Both the position numbers and the translations under genes were made by a program. Under the pieces are notes generated by a model. That model ran no database searches and had not been told where the DNA came from. It saw only the letters and a program-made list of their open reading frames with translations. From Synechococcus sp. J7-Johnson (GTDB taxonomy: Bacteria; Cyanobacteriota; Cyanobacteriia; PCC-6307; Cyanobiaceae), in NCBI RefSeq assembly GCF_024345795.1, contig NZ_JAGQBU010000017.1, positions 1 through 60,269 of the forward strand: 60,269 nt of DNA, given 5' to 3'. This document shows, piece by piece, positions 43,324 through 52,590 of this stretch; the stretch's first letter is position 1; each line of letters starts with the position of its first letter.

Positions 43324-45270
43324 GTGGGGCACGGTTCAAGCCAGGGTTCAGACGCCAACCCGGGTCGGCCCCTGCCGGCAAGGGCTGTGGTGGGTCGCAC
43401 ACCCCGGATCAAGGAGCCCCAGCTGCACCGAGACCGGCTGTTCTGGCTGGAGCAACGCCCTGCCGAGCAGGGACGAACCACCTTGATGCTGAGGCCCTCG
43501 CCGGGAGCGGAGGCCATCGAGCTCACCCCCGGCGAGTGGAACCTGCGCAGCCGCGTCCATGAGTACGGCGGCGGGGTGGTGGCCGTGGACCGAGGGCCCG
43601 ATGGAGCTGGCACGGGCGAGCTGGTGGTGGTGGTGGTGAACGATCGCGATCGCTGCCTCTGGCGGCTGGAGACCGACCAGCCGGGAGGGGAGCCCAGGCG
43701 GCTCACCGAGCCGGGGGAGCGGGCCTTCGCCGATGGGCTGATCGATGGACGGCGGCGGCGCTGGATCGGAGTGATGGAGGCCGGTGGGCTCGATCAGCTG
43801 GTGGCCGTGCCGCTGGAGGGGGGTGAACCGCAGCTGCTGCGCCAGGCCCTCGACTTCTGCGGCTATGCCGCGCTCAGCCCCGATGGCGCCCAGCTGGCCT
43901 GGGTGGAGTGGCAGCAGCCGCACATGCCCTGGGACCGCAGCCAGTTGTGGCTGGCGGACGTGGAGCCCGGGGGAGGACTGGGCCCTGCTCGCCTGATCGC
44001 AGGCTCAGGCGCACCTGGGCAGCCGGAGGCCTGTTCGGTCTTCCAGCCCCTGTGGCTGCCGAACGGGGATCTGGTGGTGGCCAACGACCGGCATGGCTGG
44101 TGGAACCTTGAGCGGCTGGAGGCCGCCGGCTCGGGTCCATGGCAGCGGCTGTTGCCGATGGAGGCGGAGTTCGCCATGCCGCAGTGGGTGTACGGGATGC
44201 GCACCACCGTCTGTGATGGCCAGCAGCTGGTGGCTGCTGCCTGCGTGCAGGGCCGCTGGCAGCTGGGCCGCGTGCTGCTCAACGACCCAGGCCCAGGTGG
44301 CTCGAAGGATGGGCCCCTGGCGCGCTGGGAGCCGATCCCCTGTCCCTTCGATGATCTCGAGGCGCTCTGGGCCGAGAACGGCCAGCTGGTGGCGGTGGCC
44401 GCCAACGGCAGCACCGAGGCTGGCCTACTCAGCCTTGATCTGAACAGCAACCGCTGGCGGCACCAGCCGGCGGCGCCGGGCCAGGCAGCGGTGAGCGGCA
44501 GCCCGGCGGAGGCGCTCTGGTTCGAGGGCTACGGCGGCCGCCCCACCCATGCCTGGTATCACCCGCCCAAGGGGGGGGACCACGCCGACGCGCCACTGCT
44601 GGTGAAGGGTCACAGCGGACCCACGGGCATGGCCCACACCGGCCTCAACCCGGCGATCCAGTACTGGACCAGCCGGGGCTGGGGCGTGGTGGATGTGAAC
44701 TACGGCGGCTCCACGGGTTTCGGGCGGGCCTATCGCGAACGGCTCGATGGGCTCTGGGGCGTGGTGGATGTGGCCGACTGCGCCGCGGCGGCACACGCCC
44801 TGGTGGCGGCGGGCCGTGCCAGCTCAGAGCGGGTCGCAATCGAGGGAGGGAGCGCCGGCGGATTCACAGTGCTGGCCGCCCTCTGCTTCAGCGATGGGTT
44901 CCGTGTGGGTGCCTGCCGCTACGCCGTGGCCGACCTCGCCGGCCTGGCCAGCAGCAGCCACCGCTTCGAGGCCCGCTACCTGGATGGTCTGGTGGGACCG
45001 TGGCCGGCGGAGCGGTCCACCTATGAGGCTCGCTCGCCCCTGCGCCATGCCAATCGGATCCGCTGCCCGGTGATCTTCTTTCAGGGACTCCAGGACCAGG
45101 TGGTGCCCCCGGAGCAGACCGAGCGGATCGTCGCGGCGCTCGCCGCCAACAGGATTCCGGTGGAGCTGCATCGATTTGCCGCTGAAGGGCATGGATTCCG
45201 CAGCGGCGCCGTGCAGATTGAGGTGTTGGAGTCCACGGAAGCCTTCTTCCGGAAACACCTCGCCCTCTGA
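43324..45270 (+). CDS. S9 family prolyl-oligopeptidase-like serine peptidase, 648 aa
   Basis: The first roughly 370 residues form a beta-propeller (repeats such as LSPDGAQLAWVEWQQPHMPW, WLPNGDLVVANDRHGWWNLE). The C-terminal alpha/beta-hydrolase domain carries the nucleophile elbow IEGGSAGGFTVLAAL, the acid in FFQGLQDQVVPPEQTERIV and the histidine in EGHGFRS, the S9 catalytic triad. DVNYGGSTGFGRAYRERL is the family substrate-domain motif. There is no signal peptide, so it is cytosolic and cleaves short peptides. The start is a GTG at 43324. Its stop overlaps the next start (TGATG). Confidence 0.9.
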   Translation: MGHGSSQGSDANPGRPLPARAVVGRTPRIKEPQLHRDRLFWLEQRPAEQGRTTLMLRPSPGAEAIELTPGEWNLRSRVHEYGGGVVAVDRGPDGAGTGELVVVVVNDRDRCLWRLETDQPGGEPRRLTEPGERAFADGLIDGRRRRWIGVMEAGGLDQLVAVPLEGGEPQLLRQALDFCGYAALSPDGAQLAWVEWQQPHMPWDRSQLWLADVEPGGGLGPARLIAGSGAPGQPEACSVFQPLWLPNGDLVVANDRHGWWNLERLEAAGSGPWQRLLPMEAEFAMPQWVYGMRTTVCDGQQLVAAACVQGRWQLGRVLLNDPGPGGSKDGPLARWEPIPCPFDDLEALWAENGQLVAVAANGSTEAGLLSLDLNSNRWRHQPAAPGQAAVSGSPAEALWFEGYGGRPTHAWYHPPKGGDHADAPLLVKGHSGPTGMAHTGLNPAIQYWTSRGWGVVDVNYGGSTGFGRAYRERLDGLWGVVDVADCAAAAHALVAAGRASSERVAIEGGSAGGFTVLAALCFSDGFRVGACRYAVADLAGLASSSHRFEARYLDGLVGPWPAERSTYEARSPLRHANRIRCPVIFFQGLQDQVVPPEQTERIVAALAANRIPVELHRFAAEGHGFRSGAVQIEVLESTEAFFRKHLAL

Positions 45271-46697
45271 TGCCCTACTTACCCGTCAGCATCAGGATTC
45301 TGGTTGAGGCTGTCGAGACCCCAGCCGTGGCGCTGGTGGCCCTGGGCCTGGTGCTGGTGGTGGGCCGCAGCCTGGGCCACGTGCTGGGGCTGCGCCACTG
45401 GGGCATCCCGGAAGCTCTCCTGGCCGGCGTGCTGGGCCTGCTGGTGGCACCGGCGGGACTGGTACCCCTGCTCAGCCAACCCGTGATCGAAATCTGGGAG
45501 CAGCTGCCGATGGTGCTGCTCACCCTGGTGTTCGGCACGCTGCTGCTGGCCAAGCCCCTGCCCAAGCTGGCGGGGCTCTGGCGGCCGCTGTCGGCCCAGG
45601 TGCTGCTGGCCCTCACGCTGGCCTTCGGCCAGTACATGGTGGGAGGGCTGGTGGTGCTGCTGGTGCTGCAGCCCTGGCTGGGGGTCCATCCCCTCATGGC
45701 CTGCCTGATCGAAGTGGCCTACGAGGGTGGGCACGGCTCGGCTGCCGCGATGGGCGCCAGTTACGCCAGCCTGGGCTTCGAAGGCGGTGAGGCCCTGGGT
45801 CTGGCCATGGCCACGGTGGGATTGCTCATCTCCACGGTGGTGGGGGGGCTGGTGGTGCTGCTGGCTCGCAGCCGTGGCTGGCTGATGGGGGGCTCCACGA
45901 TCGCCTCAGGAGTGGCGCCCCTCCCCGAAGCAGAGCCCGGTGCAAGCTCCGATCCGGGGGAAGCCGCTCCAGTCCAGGCCATGTTGCCGCTGCCACCACC
46001 GCCAGAGCTGAGATTTCCGGCCCTGGCCCTGAACCTGGCCCTGACGGGGATCGCCGTGGCGATCGGCGTGGTGGCTCTGGCCGGCTTGCGCCTGGTGGCC
46101 GACCACGTGGGCGGTGGACTGGCGCTGGTGGTCGATGTGTTCCCTGTGTTTCCACTGGCCCTGGTGGGATCGCTGCTGGTGCGCTGGCTGCTGGAGCGTT
46201 TCGGCAAGGACCACTGGGTCTCGACCCGGGTGCAGAACCGCCTGGCAACGGTGTCGGCTGATCTGCTGATCGCGGCGGCCACGGCCTGCCTGGATCTGTC
46301 CCTGCTGGCCCACGACTGGAAGTCGCTGACGGCCCTGGCCTTAGCAGGGCTGGCCTGGAATCTGGGGGTCGTGCTGCTGCTGGGTCCGCGGATCCTGCCC
46401 TCGGCCTGGTTCGAGCGGGGGATCCTCGAGTTCGGCCAGGCCACCGGCGTGGCGGCCAGCGGCTTGCTGCTGCTGCGCATGGCTGATCCACTGGATCAGA
46501 GCGAGGCCTTGCAGCCGTTTTCGATCAAGCAACTGATGCTGCAACCGTTCGTGGCCGGGGGAGTGATCACCGTGGTGGCTCCGCTGGCGGTGAGTAACTG
46601 GGGCCTGCCGGCCTGGACCGGGTTCTGCCTGGTCCTGGTGCTGATCTGGGTCAGCCTGGGCCTGGGCCTGATGGCCGGCTCCCGAAGCGCCAGCTGA
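45270..46697 (+). CDS. gltS: GltS-type sodium/glutamate symporter (ESS family), 475 aa
   Basis: It has ten or more transmembrane helices. The two pore-type motifs of the ESS family are IEVAYEGGHGSAAAMGASYA (G-G-H-G-[ST]-A, first reentrant loop) and FGQATGVAASGLLLLRMADP (second, G-x-x-T-G). The centre has a hydrophilic loop rich in Glu/Pro/Ala. ESS transporters import glutamate with sodium. Ion coupling and substrate are by family only. The ATG overlaps the stop of the peptidase gene, suggesting that peptide-derived amino acids and transport are co-regulated. Confidence 0.8.
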   Translation: MPYLPVSIRILVEAVETPAVALVALGLVLVVGRSLGHVLGLRHWGIPEALLAGVLGLLVAPAGLVPLLSQPVIEIWEQLPMVLLTLVFGTLLLAKPLPKLAGLWRPLSAQVLLALTLAFGQYMVGGLVVLLVLQPWLGVHPLMACLIEVAYEGGHGSAAAMGASYASLGFEGGEALGLAMATVGLLISTVVGGLVVLLARSRGWLMGGSTIASGVAPLPEAEPGASSDPGEAAPVQAMLPLPPPPELRFPALALNLALTGIAVAIGVVALAGLRLVADHVGGGLALVVDVFPVFPLALVGSLLVRWLLERFGKDHWVSTRVQNRLATVSADLLIAAATACLDLSLLAHDWKSLTALALAGLAWNLGVVLLLGPRILPSAWFERGILEFGQATGVAASGLLLLRMADPLDQSEALQPFSIKQLMLQPFVAGGVITVVAPLAVSNWGLPAWTGFCLVLVLIWVSLGLGLMAGSRSAS

Positions 46698-46702
46698 GGC
46701 CC

Positions 46703-48787
46703 TCAGCGCACCATCGCCGCCACGTTGCCCCCATCAACGGTGAGCACCGCGCCGGTGGTGCGCTCCAGCAGGGCCAGGGCCACGAAGGCCTCGGCCACAT
46801 CACTGGCCCGCACCTCTTCGCCCAGCAGGTTGCCGGCCATGTAGGCCTCCTCGCTGACGCCCCTGGCGGCCGACCGCTCCTGGATCATGGATTCATCAAG
46901 CAGGCCGGAGCGGATGCGATCGGCATTGATGGCATTGGCGCGCACCCCTTCGCTGCCACCTTCGAGGGCGTACTGGCGCATCAGGGCCAGCAGGGCCGCC
47001 TTGGCGATGCCGTAGGCGCCGAAGCCGGGGCCGGGGTTGAGCGCCTGCTTGCTGACGTTGAAGAGCAGCTGACCACCCATGCCCTGGGCTCGGAAGATGG
47101 CCATCGCCGCCTGGGCGACGCTCTGATGGGCGAAGAGGTTGAGCTCGAAGCTGGCGCGCAGGTCGGCGTCGCTGAGCTCGGCGATGGCACCACTCCAGGC
47201 CGCACCGGCATTGCTGACCACGATGTCGAGGCCACCGAAGTGGGCCGCCACCGCCGCCAGCGCCTGACGCACCGACTGGGGATCGGTGAGATCACAGGCC
47301 AGACCAAGGGAGCGGCGCCCGCAGGCGGCGGCCACCGCCTCCGCCTGCTCCCCCTGGCGATCCAGCACCGCCACATCGGCGCCGCGCTGGGCGAAGGCGC
47401 GGGCGGTGGCCTCGCCGATGGCGCCGGCCCCGCCTGTCACCAGCACCACCTGGCGGGCCAGGGGCTTCTCAGCTGCCTTGCCGAGCTTGGCCTGCTCCAG
47501 GCTCCAGTACTCCATGTCGAAGGTGTCGGCCTCGTTCACCGGCTCGAAACGGCCGACGGCCTCGGCAGCCAGCAGGGTCTGCGCCCAGGCTTCGGCCACG
47601 TCGGCCACCACGGCCGCCTCAGCGGCTGATCTGCCGATGCCGACGAGCCCCAGGCCGGGGATCGCCACCAGTCTCGGCAGCGGATCAAGCGGTTTCTTCT
47701 GGCCTCCGGCGCGGGCGTTCTGGCGCGCGAAATAGCTGCTGTAGTCGGCTCCATAGGCCGCGAGCGCCGCCTCGATCGCGGCCCCTGCGCCAGCCCCGAG
47801 CCCGGCAGGCAGTACCAGCGGCCGGGCCTTGGTGCGGATCACGTGGTCGGGGGTCGCGACACCACGGCCGGCCCAGTCACTGAGACGGGGATCGTCGCTC
47901 ACGGCACGGGTGAGCGGCGTGTCACGCAGCGCCAGCAGCCAGCGGCCTGGTGCCCCCTCCGCCTCGGCGGCCCGGCTGAGCCCCCCGCGCAGCAGCGGCA
48001 GCACCGCCGCCGCGCCACCCGCGGGCTCCAGCACGGACGGCGGCAGGCTGAAGCCCCCGGCGCACCGCGCCTGCTCGATGCGCCGCTCGGCCTGCCTCAC
48101 CAGCGCAATCATCCGCTGGTAGCTCTGCTTCGCAGTGGCGCCGAAGGAGAAGAGGCCGTGCTTGAGCAGCACCATCCCCTCCAGCTCCACACCAGCGGAG
48201 CGGGCCCGGTCTGCGGCCTGCTCGTAGGCGCTGGCCGCGGCCAGGGCCAGATCGAAGCCAGGCATCACATACGGCACCAGCGCCACCCGCTCGCCATACA
48301 CCGCCTGACACAGCTCGGCGGCGTCCGGCTGATCGGCCAGCGCCAGCAGGGCGATCGAATGGGTGTGGTCAACGAACCTGTGGGGCAGGAAGGCATGCAG
48401 GAGCGCCTCCACCGAAGGGTTGGGGGACGCCGGGTCGATCAGGTTGCAGCGCTGGGCCGCCACCATCTCCTCGTCGCTGAGGGCCGGCAGGGCCCGCAGG
48501 GCCTGCAGCGGCTCGAGGCGCACCGCCGGGTGGCCGGGGGGCTCGATCGTGGCCAGATCCCAGCCGGAACCCTTCACGCACAGCACCGGGATCGTCTCGC
48601 CCAGGAGCCCCGTGACGGTGGTCTTGACGGACGTATTGCCGCCGCCATGCAGCACCAGGGCAGGGTCGGCGCCGAGCAGGCGGGCCGAATAGGTGCGCAG
48701 AGCCAAGTCCTCCCCCACGCCCTCGGCGGCGTAGCGCGTCACCGCCGCGGCGGCCTCGGCGTCCGACCAGCGATCGAGCACGGACAT
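46703..48787 (-). CDS. Bifunctional aldolase/short-chain dehydrogenase (RhaD-like fusion), 694 aa
   Basis: The N-terminal half is a class II aldolase: LVLHGGGNTSVKTTVTGLLG, the zinc histidine cluster in VDHTHSIALLALADQ, and the catalytic lysine/histidine region EGMVLLKHGLFSFG. The C-terminal half is an SDR: VVLVTGGAGAIGEATARAFA (NAD-binding T-G-x-x-x-G-x-G), VSNAGAAWSGAI, and catalytic FGAYGIAKAALLALMRQYAL (Y-x-x-x-K). In bacteria such fusions act on rhamnulose-1-phosphate and lactaldehyde. No rhamnose genes are adjacent, so the sugar is open. It is convergent with gltS. Confidence 0.9.
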   Translation of the reverse strand: MSVLDRWSDAEAAAAVTRYAAEGVGEDLALRTYSARLLGADPALVLHGGGNTSVKTTVTGLLGETIPVLCVKGSGWDLATIEPPGHPAVRLEPLQALRALPALSDEEMVAAQRCNLIDPASPNPSVEALLHAFLPHRFVDHTHSIALLALADQPDAAELCQAVYGERVALVPYVMPGFDLALAAASAYEQAADRARSAGVELEGMVLLKHGLFSFGATAKQSYQRMIALVRQAERRIEQARCAGGFSLPPSVLEPAGGAAAVLPLLRGGLSRAAEAEGAPGRWLLALRDTPLTRAVSDDPRLSDWAGRGVATPDHVIRTKARPLVLPAGLGAGAGAAIEAALAAYGADYSSYFARQNARAGGQKKPLDPLPRLVAIPGLGLVGIGRSAAEAAVVADVAEAWAQTLLAAEAVGRFEPVNEADTFDMEYWSLEQAKLGKAAEKPLARQVVLVTGGAGAIGEATARAFAQRGADVAVLDRQGEQAEAVAAACGRRSLGLACDLTDPQSVRQALAAVAAHFGGLDIVVSNAGAAWSGAIAELSDADLRASFELNLFAHQSVAQAAMAIFRAQGMGGQLLFNVSKQALNPGPGFGAYGIAKAALLALMRQYALEGGSEGVRANAINADRIRSGLLDESMIQERSAARGVSEEAYMAGNLLGEEVRASDVAEAFVALALLERTTGAVLTVDGGNVAAMVR

Positions 48788-48899
48788 GGCAAGCGGTGGA
48801 GGGCGACCAAGAGGTTACGGAGGCTGCCGCCGCAGGCCGGGCCGGGGGGCGTAGCGTCAACTTCGCGCCGTCAGGCCCGGAGGCCTTCGAGCTGAGCCG

Positions 48900-49919
48900 A
48901 TGAGAGCCGTCGCCGCCACCCGATCCCTGCCTAGCGGCGATCCCGCCTGCCTGATCGATCTGGAACTGCCGCTGCCGGTGCCCGGCGAGCACGACCTGCT
49001 CGTGCGGGTGGCGGCGGTGAGCGTGAACCCGATCGACACCAAGGTGCGGGTGTCACTGCCCGCCGGCGGCAACCCTGAACCGCGCGTGCTCGGCTGGGAT
49101 GCAGCCGGCGTTGTGGAGGCCGTGGGTCCGGCGGTGCGCCGCTTCCGGGCCGGTGATGCGGTGATCTTCGCCGGAGCCCTGAACAGGCCCGGCACCAATT
49201 CCGAATTCACGCTGGTCGACGAGCGGATCACGGGCCGCAAGCCGCGCTCCTTCTCCTTCACCGAGGCGGCAGCCCTGCCGCTCACGGGCCTGGCGGCCTG
49301 GGAGGCGCTGTTCGAGCGGCTGGGGCTGGATCCCGACGGCGGCGACGCTGGCCGCTCACTGCTGCTGATCGGCGCGGCCGGTGGGGTGGGCTCGATCGCC
49401 ATCCAGCTGGCCAGGCAGGCCGGCCTCACCGTGATCGCCACCGCCTCGCGACCCGAAAGTCAGGCCTGGGTGCGCGAACTTGGGGCCGACTTCGTGATCG
49501 ACCACAACGCCGCGCTGCCGCCGCAACTGGCAGAGCTAGGCCTGCCGCAGGTGGATGCGATCGCCAACCTCCACGACACCGCTGCCTACTGGGACGCCAT
49601 GGCAGAGGTGATCCGGCCGCAGGGGGCGATCACGGCACTGGTGAGCTGCAACCAGCCCGTGAATCTCGACCAACTGAAGAACAAGAGCGTGCGCTTCGCC
49701 TGGGAATTCATGTTCACCCGCTCGCTCTACGCCACTCCCGATCTGGCGGAGCAGGGCAAGATATTGGCGGCCATCGCCACCCTGGCGGACAGCGGCAAGC
49801 TGCGCAGCACACTCACCTCTGTGCTCGGGCCGATCGATGCCGCCAACCTGAGGCGGGCCCACGCCCAGCTCGAAACCGGATCCACCATCGGCAAGCTGGT
49901 GGTCTCGAATGAAAGCTGA
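48900..49919 (+). CDS. Zinc-type alcohol dehydrogenase-like quinone oxidoreductase (MDR family), 339 aa
   Basis: The medium-chain dehydrogenase fold begins MRAVAATRSLPSGDPACLID. The GroES-like domain carries VAAVSVNPIDTKVRVSLPAG and LGWDAAGVVEAVGPAVRRF. The Rossmann NADPH-binding loop is LLIGAAGGVGSIAIQLARQA. Zinc-binding cysteines are absent, so it is the zeta-crystallin/quinone-oxidoreductase type. The substrate is unknown. It overlaps the start of the longest CorA frame. Confidence 0.9.
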   Translation: MRAVAATRSLPSGDPACLIDLELPLPVPGEHDLLVRVAAVSVNPIDTKVRVSLPAGGNPEPRVLGWDAAGVVEAVGPAVRRFRAGDAVIFAGALNRPGTNSEFTLVDERITGRKPRSFSFTEAAALPLTGLAAWEALFERLGLDPDGGDAGRSLLLIGAAGGVGSIAIQLARQAGLTVIATASRPESQAWVRELGADFVIDHNAALPPQLAELGLPQVDAIANLHDTAAYWDAMAEVIRPQGAITALVSCNQPVNLDQLKNKSVRFAWEFMFTRSLYATPDLAEQGKILAAIATLADSGKLRSTLTSVLGPIDAANLRRAHAQLETGSTIGKLVVSNES

Positions 49920-49923
49920 ACCC

Positions 49924-49927
49924 GGAG
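49924..49927 (+). promoter_or_regulatory. Shine-Dalgarno deciding the corA start
   Basis: GGAG lies 8 nt before the ATG at 49936. The earlier ATG at 49909, inside the upstream gene, has no purine-rich match, so translation from 49936 is favoured. Confidence 0.55.
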
Positions 49928-49935
49928 AACACGCC

Positions 49936-51072
49936 ATGCCAGGTTCCTCGCGAAAACGTTCGAGCCCAGTTGGAGACCAGAAGCGCAAAGTGCGAGGCGA
50001 GAGCATCGCGCAGACGATCAGGCGAGGCTCCCACAAGGCCGGGATGGCCCCGGGCACGATGGTGTTCATCGGCGAGCAGAAGCTCGCCAGACCGCGGATC
50101 GAGATCTTCGACTTCAACGCAGAGACGCTTAAAGAACTTCCGGATGTCGGGCTACATGACTGCTTCGACCTCAACATCGATGAGAGCAGCGTGGTCTGGA
50201 TCAACGTGAACGGAGTTCACGACATCGGCGTGATCCAGGCAATCGGAGAGCACTTCGGCCTCCATCCGATGACGCTGGAAGATCTCGTGAACACGGCACA
50301 ACGCCCCAAGCTCGAAGATTTCCCTCACTATCTCTTCATCGTGCTCAAGATGATGGAGTTCAGTGAGGCAAGCCAGACGATCGCTACAGAGAACGTGAGC
50401 ATGGTCCTAGGCAGCAACTATCTGCTCACCTTTCTGGAAGACGAGGGGGACGTGTTCGATTCCGTGCGGGAGCGTCTGCGCGCTGTCAAGGGGCGGGTGC
50501 GCCTGATGAAGGCCGACTATCTCGCCTTCAGCCTCATGGATGCGATCGTGGATCACTATTTCCTGGCGATTGAGCGCGTTGGCGATCGCATCGAGGAGAT
50601 CGACGACCGGATCCTGGATAATCCGCAGAAAGGTGACATGAATGAGATTCACCATCTAAAACGCGGCATCCTGGGCCTGCGCAAGGCCGCCTGGCCGTGC
50701 CGCGAAGTGCTTGGAGCGATTGAGAAGAGCGAATCAACGATTCTTCGGCCCGTCACGAAGGTGTTCTGGCGTGATCTCTACGATCACAGCATCCAGGTGA
50801 TCGACATGGTGGAAACCTACCGCGATATTCTCGGCAGCATGCACGACACCTACCTCTCCAGCATCAGCAACCGGATGAACGAGGTGATGAAGACCCTCAC
50901 GATCATGTCATCGATCTTCATCCCGCTCACGTTCATCGCCGGTGTGTACGGCATGAACTTCGAGAACATGCCGGAACTGAAGTGGCCGCTCGGATACCAC
51001 GCCATCCTGGCCGTGATGCTGTTGATCGGGGCAGTACTGGTGATGTATTTCAAACGTCGGAAGTGGCTCTGA
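49936..51072 (+). CDS. corA: CorA-type magnesium/cobalt channel, 378 aa
   Basis: The large cytoplasmic domain (VVWINVNGVHDIGVIQAIGE, FGLHPMTLEDLVNTAQRPKL) and a long helix precede two C-terminal transmembrane helices. The first is capped by the selectivity motif in FIAGVYGMNFENMPELKWPL (Y-G-M-N). The last is YHAILAVMLLIGAVLVMYF, followed by a basic tail. CorA mediates magnesium and cobalt uptake as a pentamer. The N-terminal roughly 35 residues are basic and extra to the core. An ATG at 49909 is the alternative start. Confidence 0.92.
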   Translation: MPGSSRKRSSPVGDQKRKVRGESIAQTIRRGSHKAGMAPGTMVFIGEQKLARPRIEIFDFNAETLKELPDVGLHDCFDLNIDESSVVWINVNGVHDIGVIQAIGEHFGLHPMTLEDLVNTAQRPKLEDFPHYLFIVLKMMEFSEASQTIATENVSMVLGSNYLLTFLEDEGDVFDSVRERLRAVKGRVRLMKADYLAFSLMDAIVDHYFLAIERVGDRIEEIDDRILDNPQKGDMNEIHHLKRGILGLRKAAWPCREVLGAIEKSESTILRPVTKVFWRDLYDHSIQVIDMVETYRDILGSMHDTYLSSISNRMNEVMKTLTIMSSIFIPLTFIAGVYGMNFENMPELKWPLGYHAILAVMLLIGAVLVMYFKRRKWL

Positions 51073-51082
51073 GGGCATAGCG

Positions 51083-51310
51083 TTGCGCCCTGGCTTCGCT
51101 GGCGGCCTGCTCAATACCGCCTCGGGGCCCAGCTGGGTGAACACGCAGCGGCGGGCCTACCTGCAAGCGCTCACAACCTGGGGGTGCGGGGCTTTCGGAT
51201 CGATGCCGCCAAGCGGATGCCGCCGGCCGCGATCCGGGCGTTCGTACCCGACACGATCACGCGCCACTCCCATGTATTCGCCGACGCCTGCTGTGACGGC
51301 GCAGCACGGA
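51083..51310 (+). pseudogene. Alpha-amylase (GH13) remnant, frameshifted
   Basis: One frame reads GLLNTASGPSWVNTQRRAYLQALTTWG. After a one-base shift near 51182 the next reads VRGFRIDAAKRMPPAAIRAF. The second carries G-F-R-x-D-A-x-K, conserved region II of GH13 with the nucleophile aspartate. It is normally preceded at this spacing by N-x-x-x-x-x-V and a Y-L helix, as seen in the first frame. Nothing else of a roughly 500-residue enzyme remains. The 3' part is covered antisense by the C-terminus of mtnA. Confidence 0.6.
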
Positions 51311-52438
51311 TGTGGTGGGTGGGGGTACAAACTCGCCATACAGCCCTCGAAGCCCTTCCTCACTCGCCGGGGCCACGCCCCGCTCTGTGATCAATGCCGT
51401 CACCAGCCGTGCCGGCGTCACATCGAAGGCGGGGTTGAAGCCCTCGCTGCCCTGAGGCGAGAGCTGGACCGTGACGAGCTCACCAGCGGCGGATCCAACC
51501 GAGGACAGCCCCTGGATGTGGGTCACCTCCTCGGAGGAGCGGGCCTCGATCGGGATCTCGGCCACGCCATCGGCGAGGGTCCAGTCGATGGTGGAGGCGG
51601 GCAGGGCCACGTAGAAGGGCACGCCGTTATCGAAGGCAGCGAGGGCCTTGAGGTAGGTGCCGATCTTGTTGCACACATCACCCGTCCGGGTGGTGCGATC
51701 GGTGCCCACGATCACCGCATCCACCAGGTCGTGCTGCATCAGGTGGCCGCCGGCGTTGTCGACGATCACGGTGTGGGGCACCCCCTCGCGGCCGAGTTCG
51801 AAAGCCGTGAGGTTGGCACCCTGGTTGCGGGGGCGCGTTTCATCCACCCAGACATGGATGGCCAGCCCGGCGCGGTGCGCCTTGTAGATCGGGGCCAGGG
51901 CGGTGCCCCAGTCGACGGTGGCCAACCAGCCGGCGTTGCAGTGAGTGAGCACATTCAGGGGCTCCTGTCGCCGCTCGGGAGGCCGCTCGTCCGCCAGCTG
52001 CCGCAACAGGGCCAGACCGTGATCCCCGATCGCCTCGCACATGGCCACATCCTCATCGGCGATGGCGGCAGCCTCCGCCGCCGCCGCGGCGGCCCGCTCG
52101 GCAGGCGGCAGCGGCGCCACCCGATCGCGCACCCGCTCCAGCGCCCAGCGCAGGTTGATGGCGGTGGGGCGGGTGGCGTTGAGCTGCTCAAAGGCGGCAG
52201 CGAGCGAGGCATCGCCTGGATCCGCCTGCAGGGCCAGCATCAGCCCATAGGCGCCGGTGACACCGATCAAGGGGGCGCCGCGCACCACCATGGTGGCGAT
52301 CGCCTCGGCGGTCTGATCGAGCGTGGCGAGCGAGCGGATGCTGAAGCTGTGGGGCAGCTGGGTCTGATCGATCACCCCCACCGAGCGGCCACCCTGCTCC
52401 AGCCAGATCGTGCGCCAGGCCTTGCCGTCGATGTTCAT
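51257..52438 (-). CDS. mtnA: Methylthioribose-1-phosphate isomerase with a non-homologous C-terminal tail, 393 aa
   Basis: MtnA isomerises methylthioribose-1-phosphate to the ribulose form in methionine salvage. The core includes MNIDGKAWRTIWLEQGGRSV, MVVRGAPLIGVTGAYGLMLA, LNVLTHCNAGWLATVDWGTA (active-site Cys), DRTTRTGDVCNKIGTYLKAL (catalytic Asp) and FNPAFDVTPARLVTALITER. Homologues normally end soon after the ERG-x-x-x-x segment. Here about 23 residues rich in Arg/Ser/Thr follow, read antisense through the amylase remnant. The start at 52438 fits the family. The open frame upstream is ignored. Confidence 0.92.
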   Translation of the reverse strand: MNIDGKAWRTIWLEQGGRSVGVIDQTQLPHSFSIRSLATLDQTAEAIATMVVRGAPLIGVTGAYGLMLALQADPGDASLAAAFEQLNATRPTAINLRWALERVRDRVAPLPPAERAAAAAAEAAAIADEDVAMCEAIGDHGLALLRQLADERPPERRQEPLNVLTHCNAGWLATVDWGTALAPIYKAHRAGLAIHVWVDETRPRNQGANLTAFELGREGVPHTVIVDNAGGHLMQHDLVDAVIVGTDRTTRTGDVCNKIGTYLKALAAFDNGVPFYVALPASTIDWTLADGVAEIPIEARSSEEVTHIQGLSSVGSAAGELVTVQLSPQGSEGFNPAFDVTPARLVTALITERGVAPASEEGLRGLYGEFVPPPTTSVLRRHSRRRRIHGSGA

Positions 52439-52590
52439 CGGATGCCACGTGCCACCAGAAGCCGAATCATGCTGACAAACGGTCCGCCAGCGCCCTGGTG
52501 AACCCGGCCCAGCGGGAGGGCGGACAGCACCTGGGACCAAAGGGTCTCACAACGCCGCTTAGGCTGGTCCTGCACTTGGCCAGACGAGAG

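Noticed and set aside
47843-48895. 350-codon plus-strand frame
   Set aside because: Antisense to the aldolase half of the fusion enzyme and without protein-like pattern.
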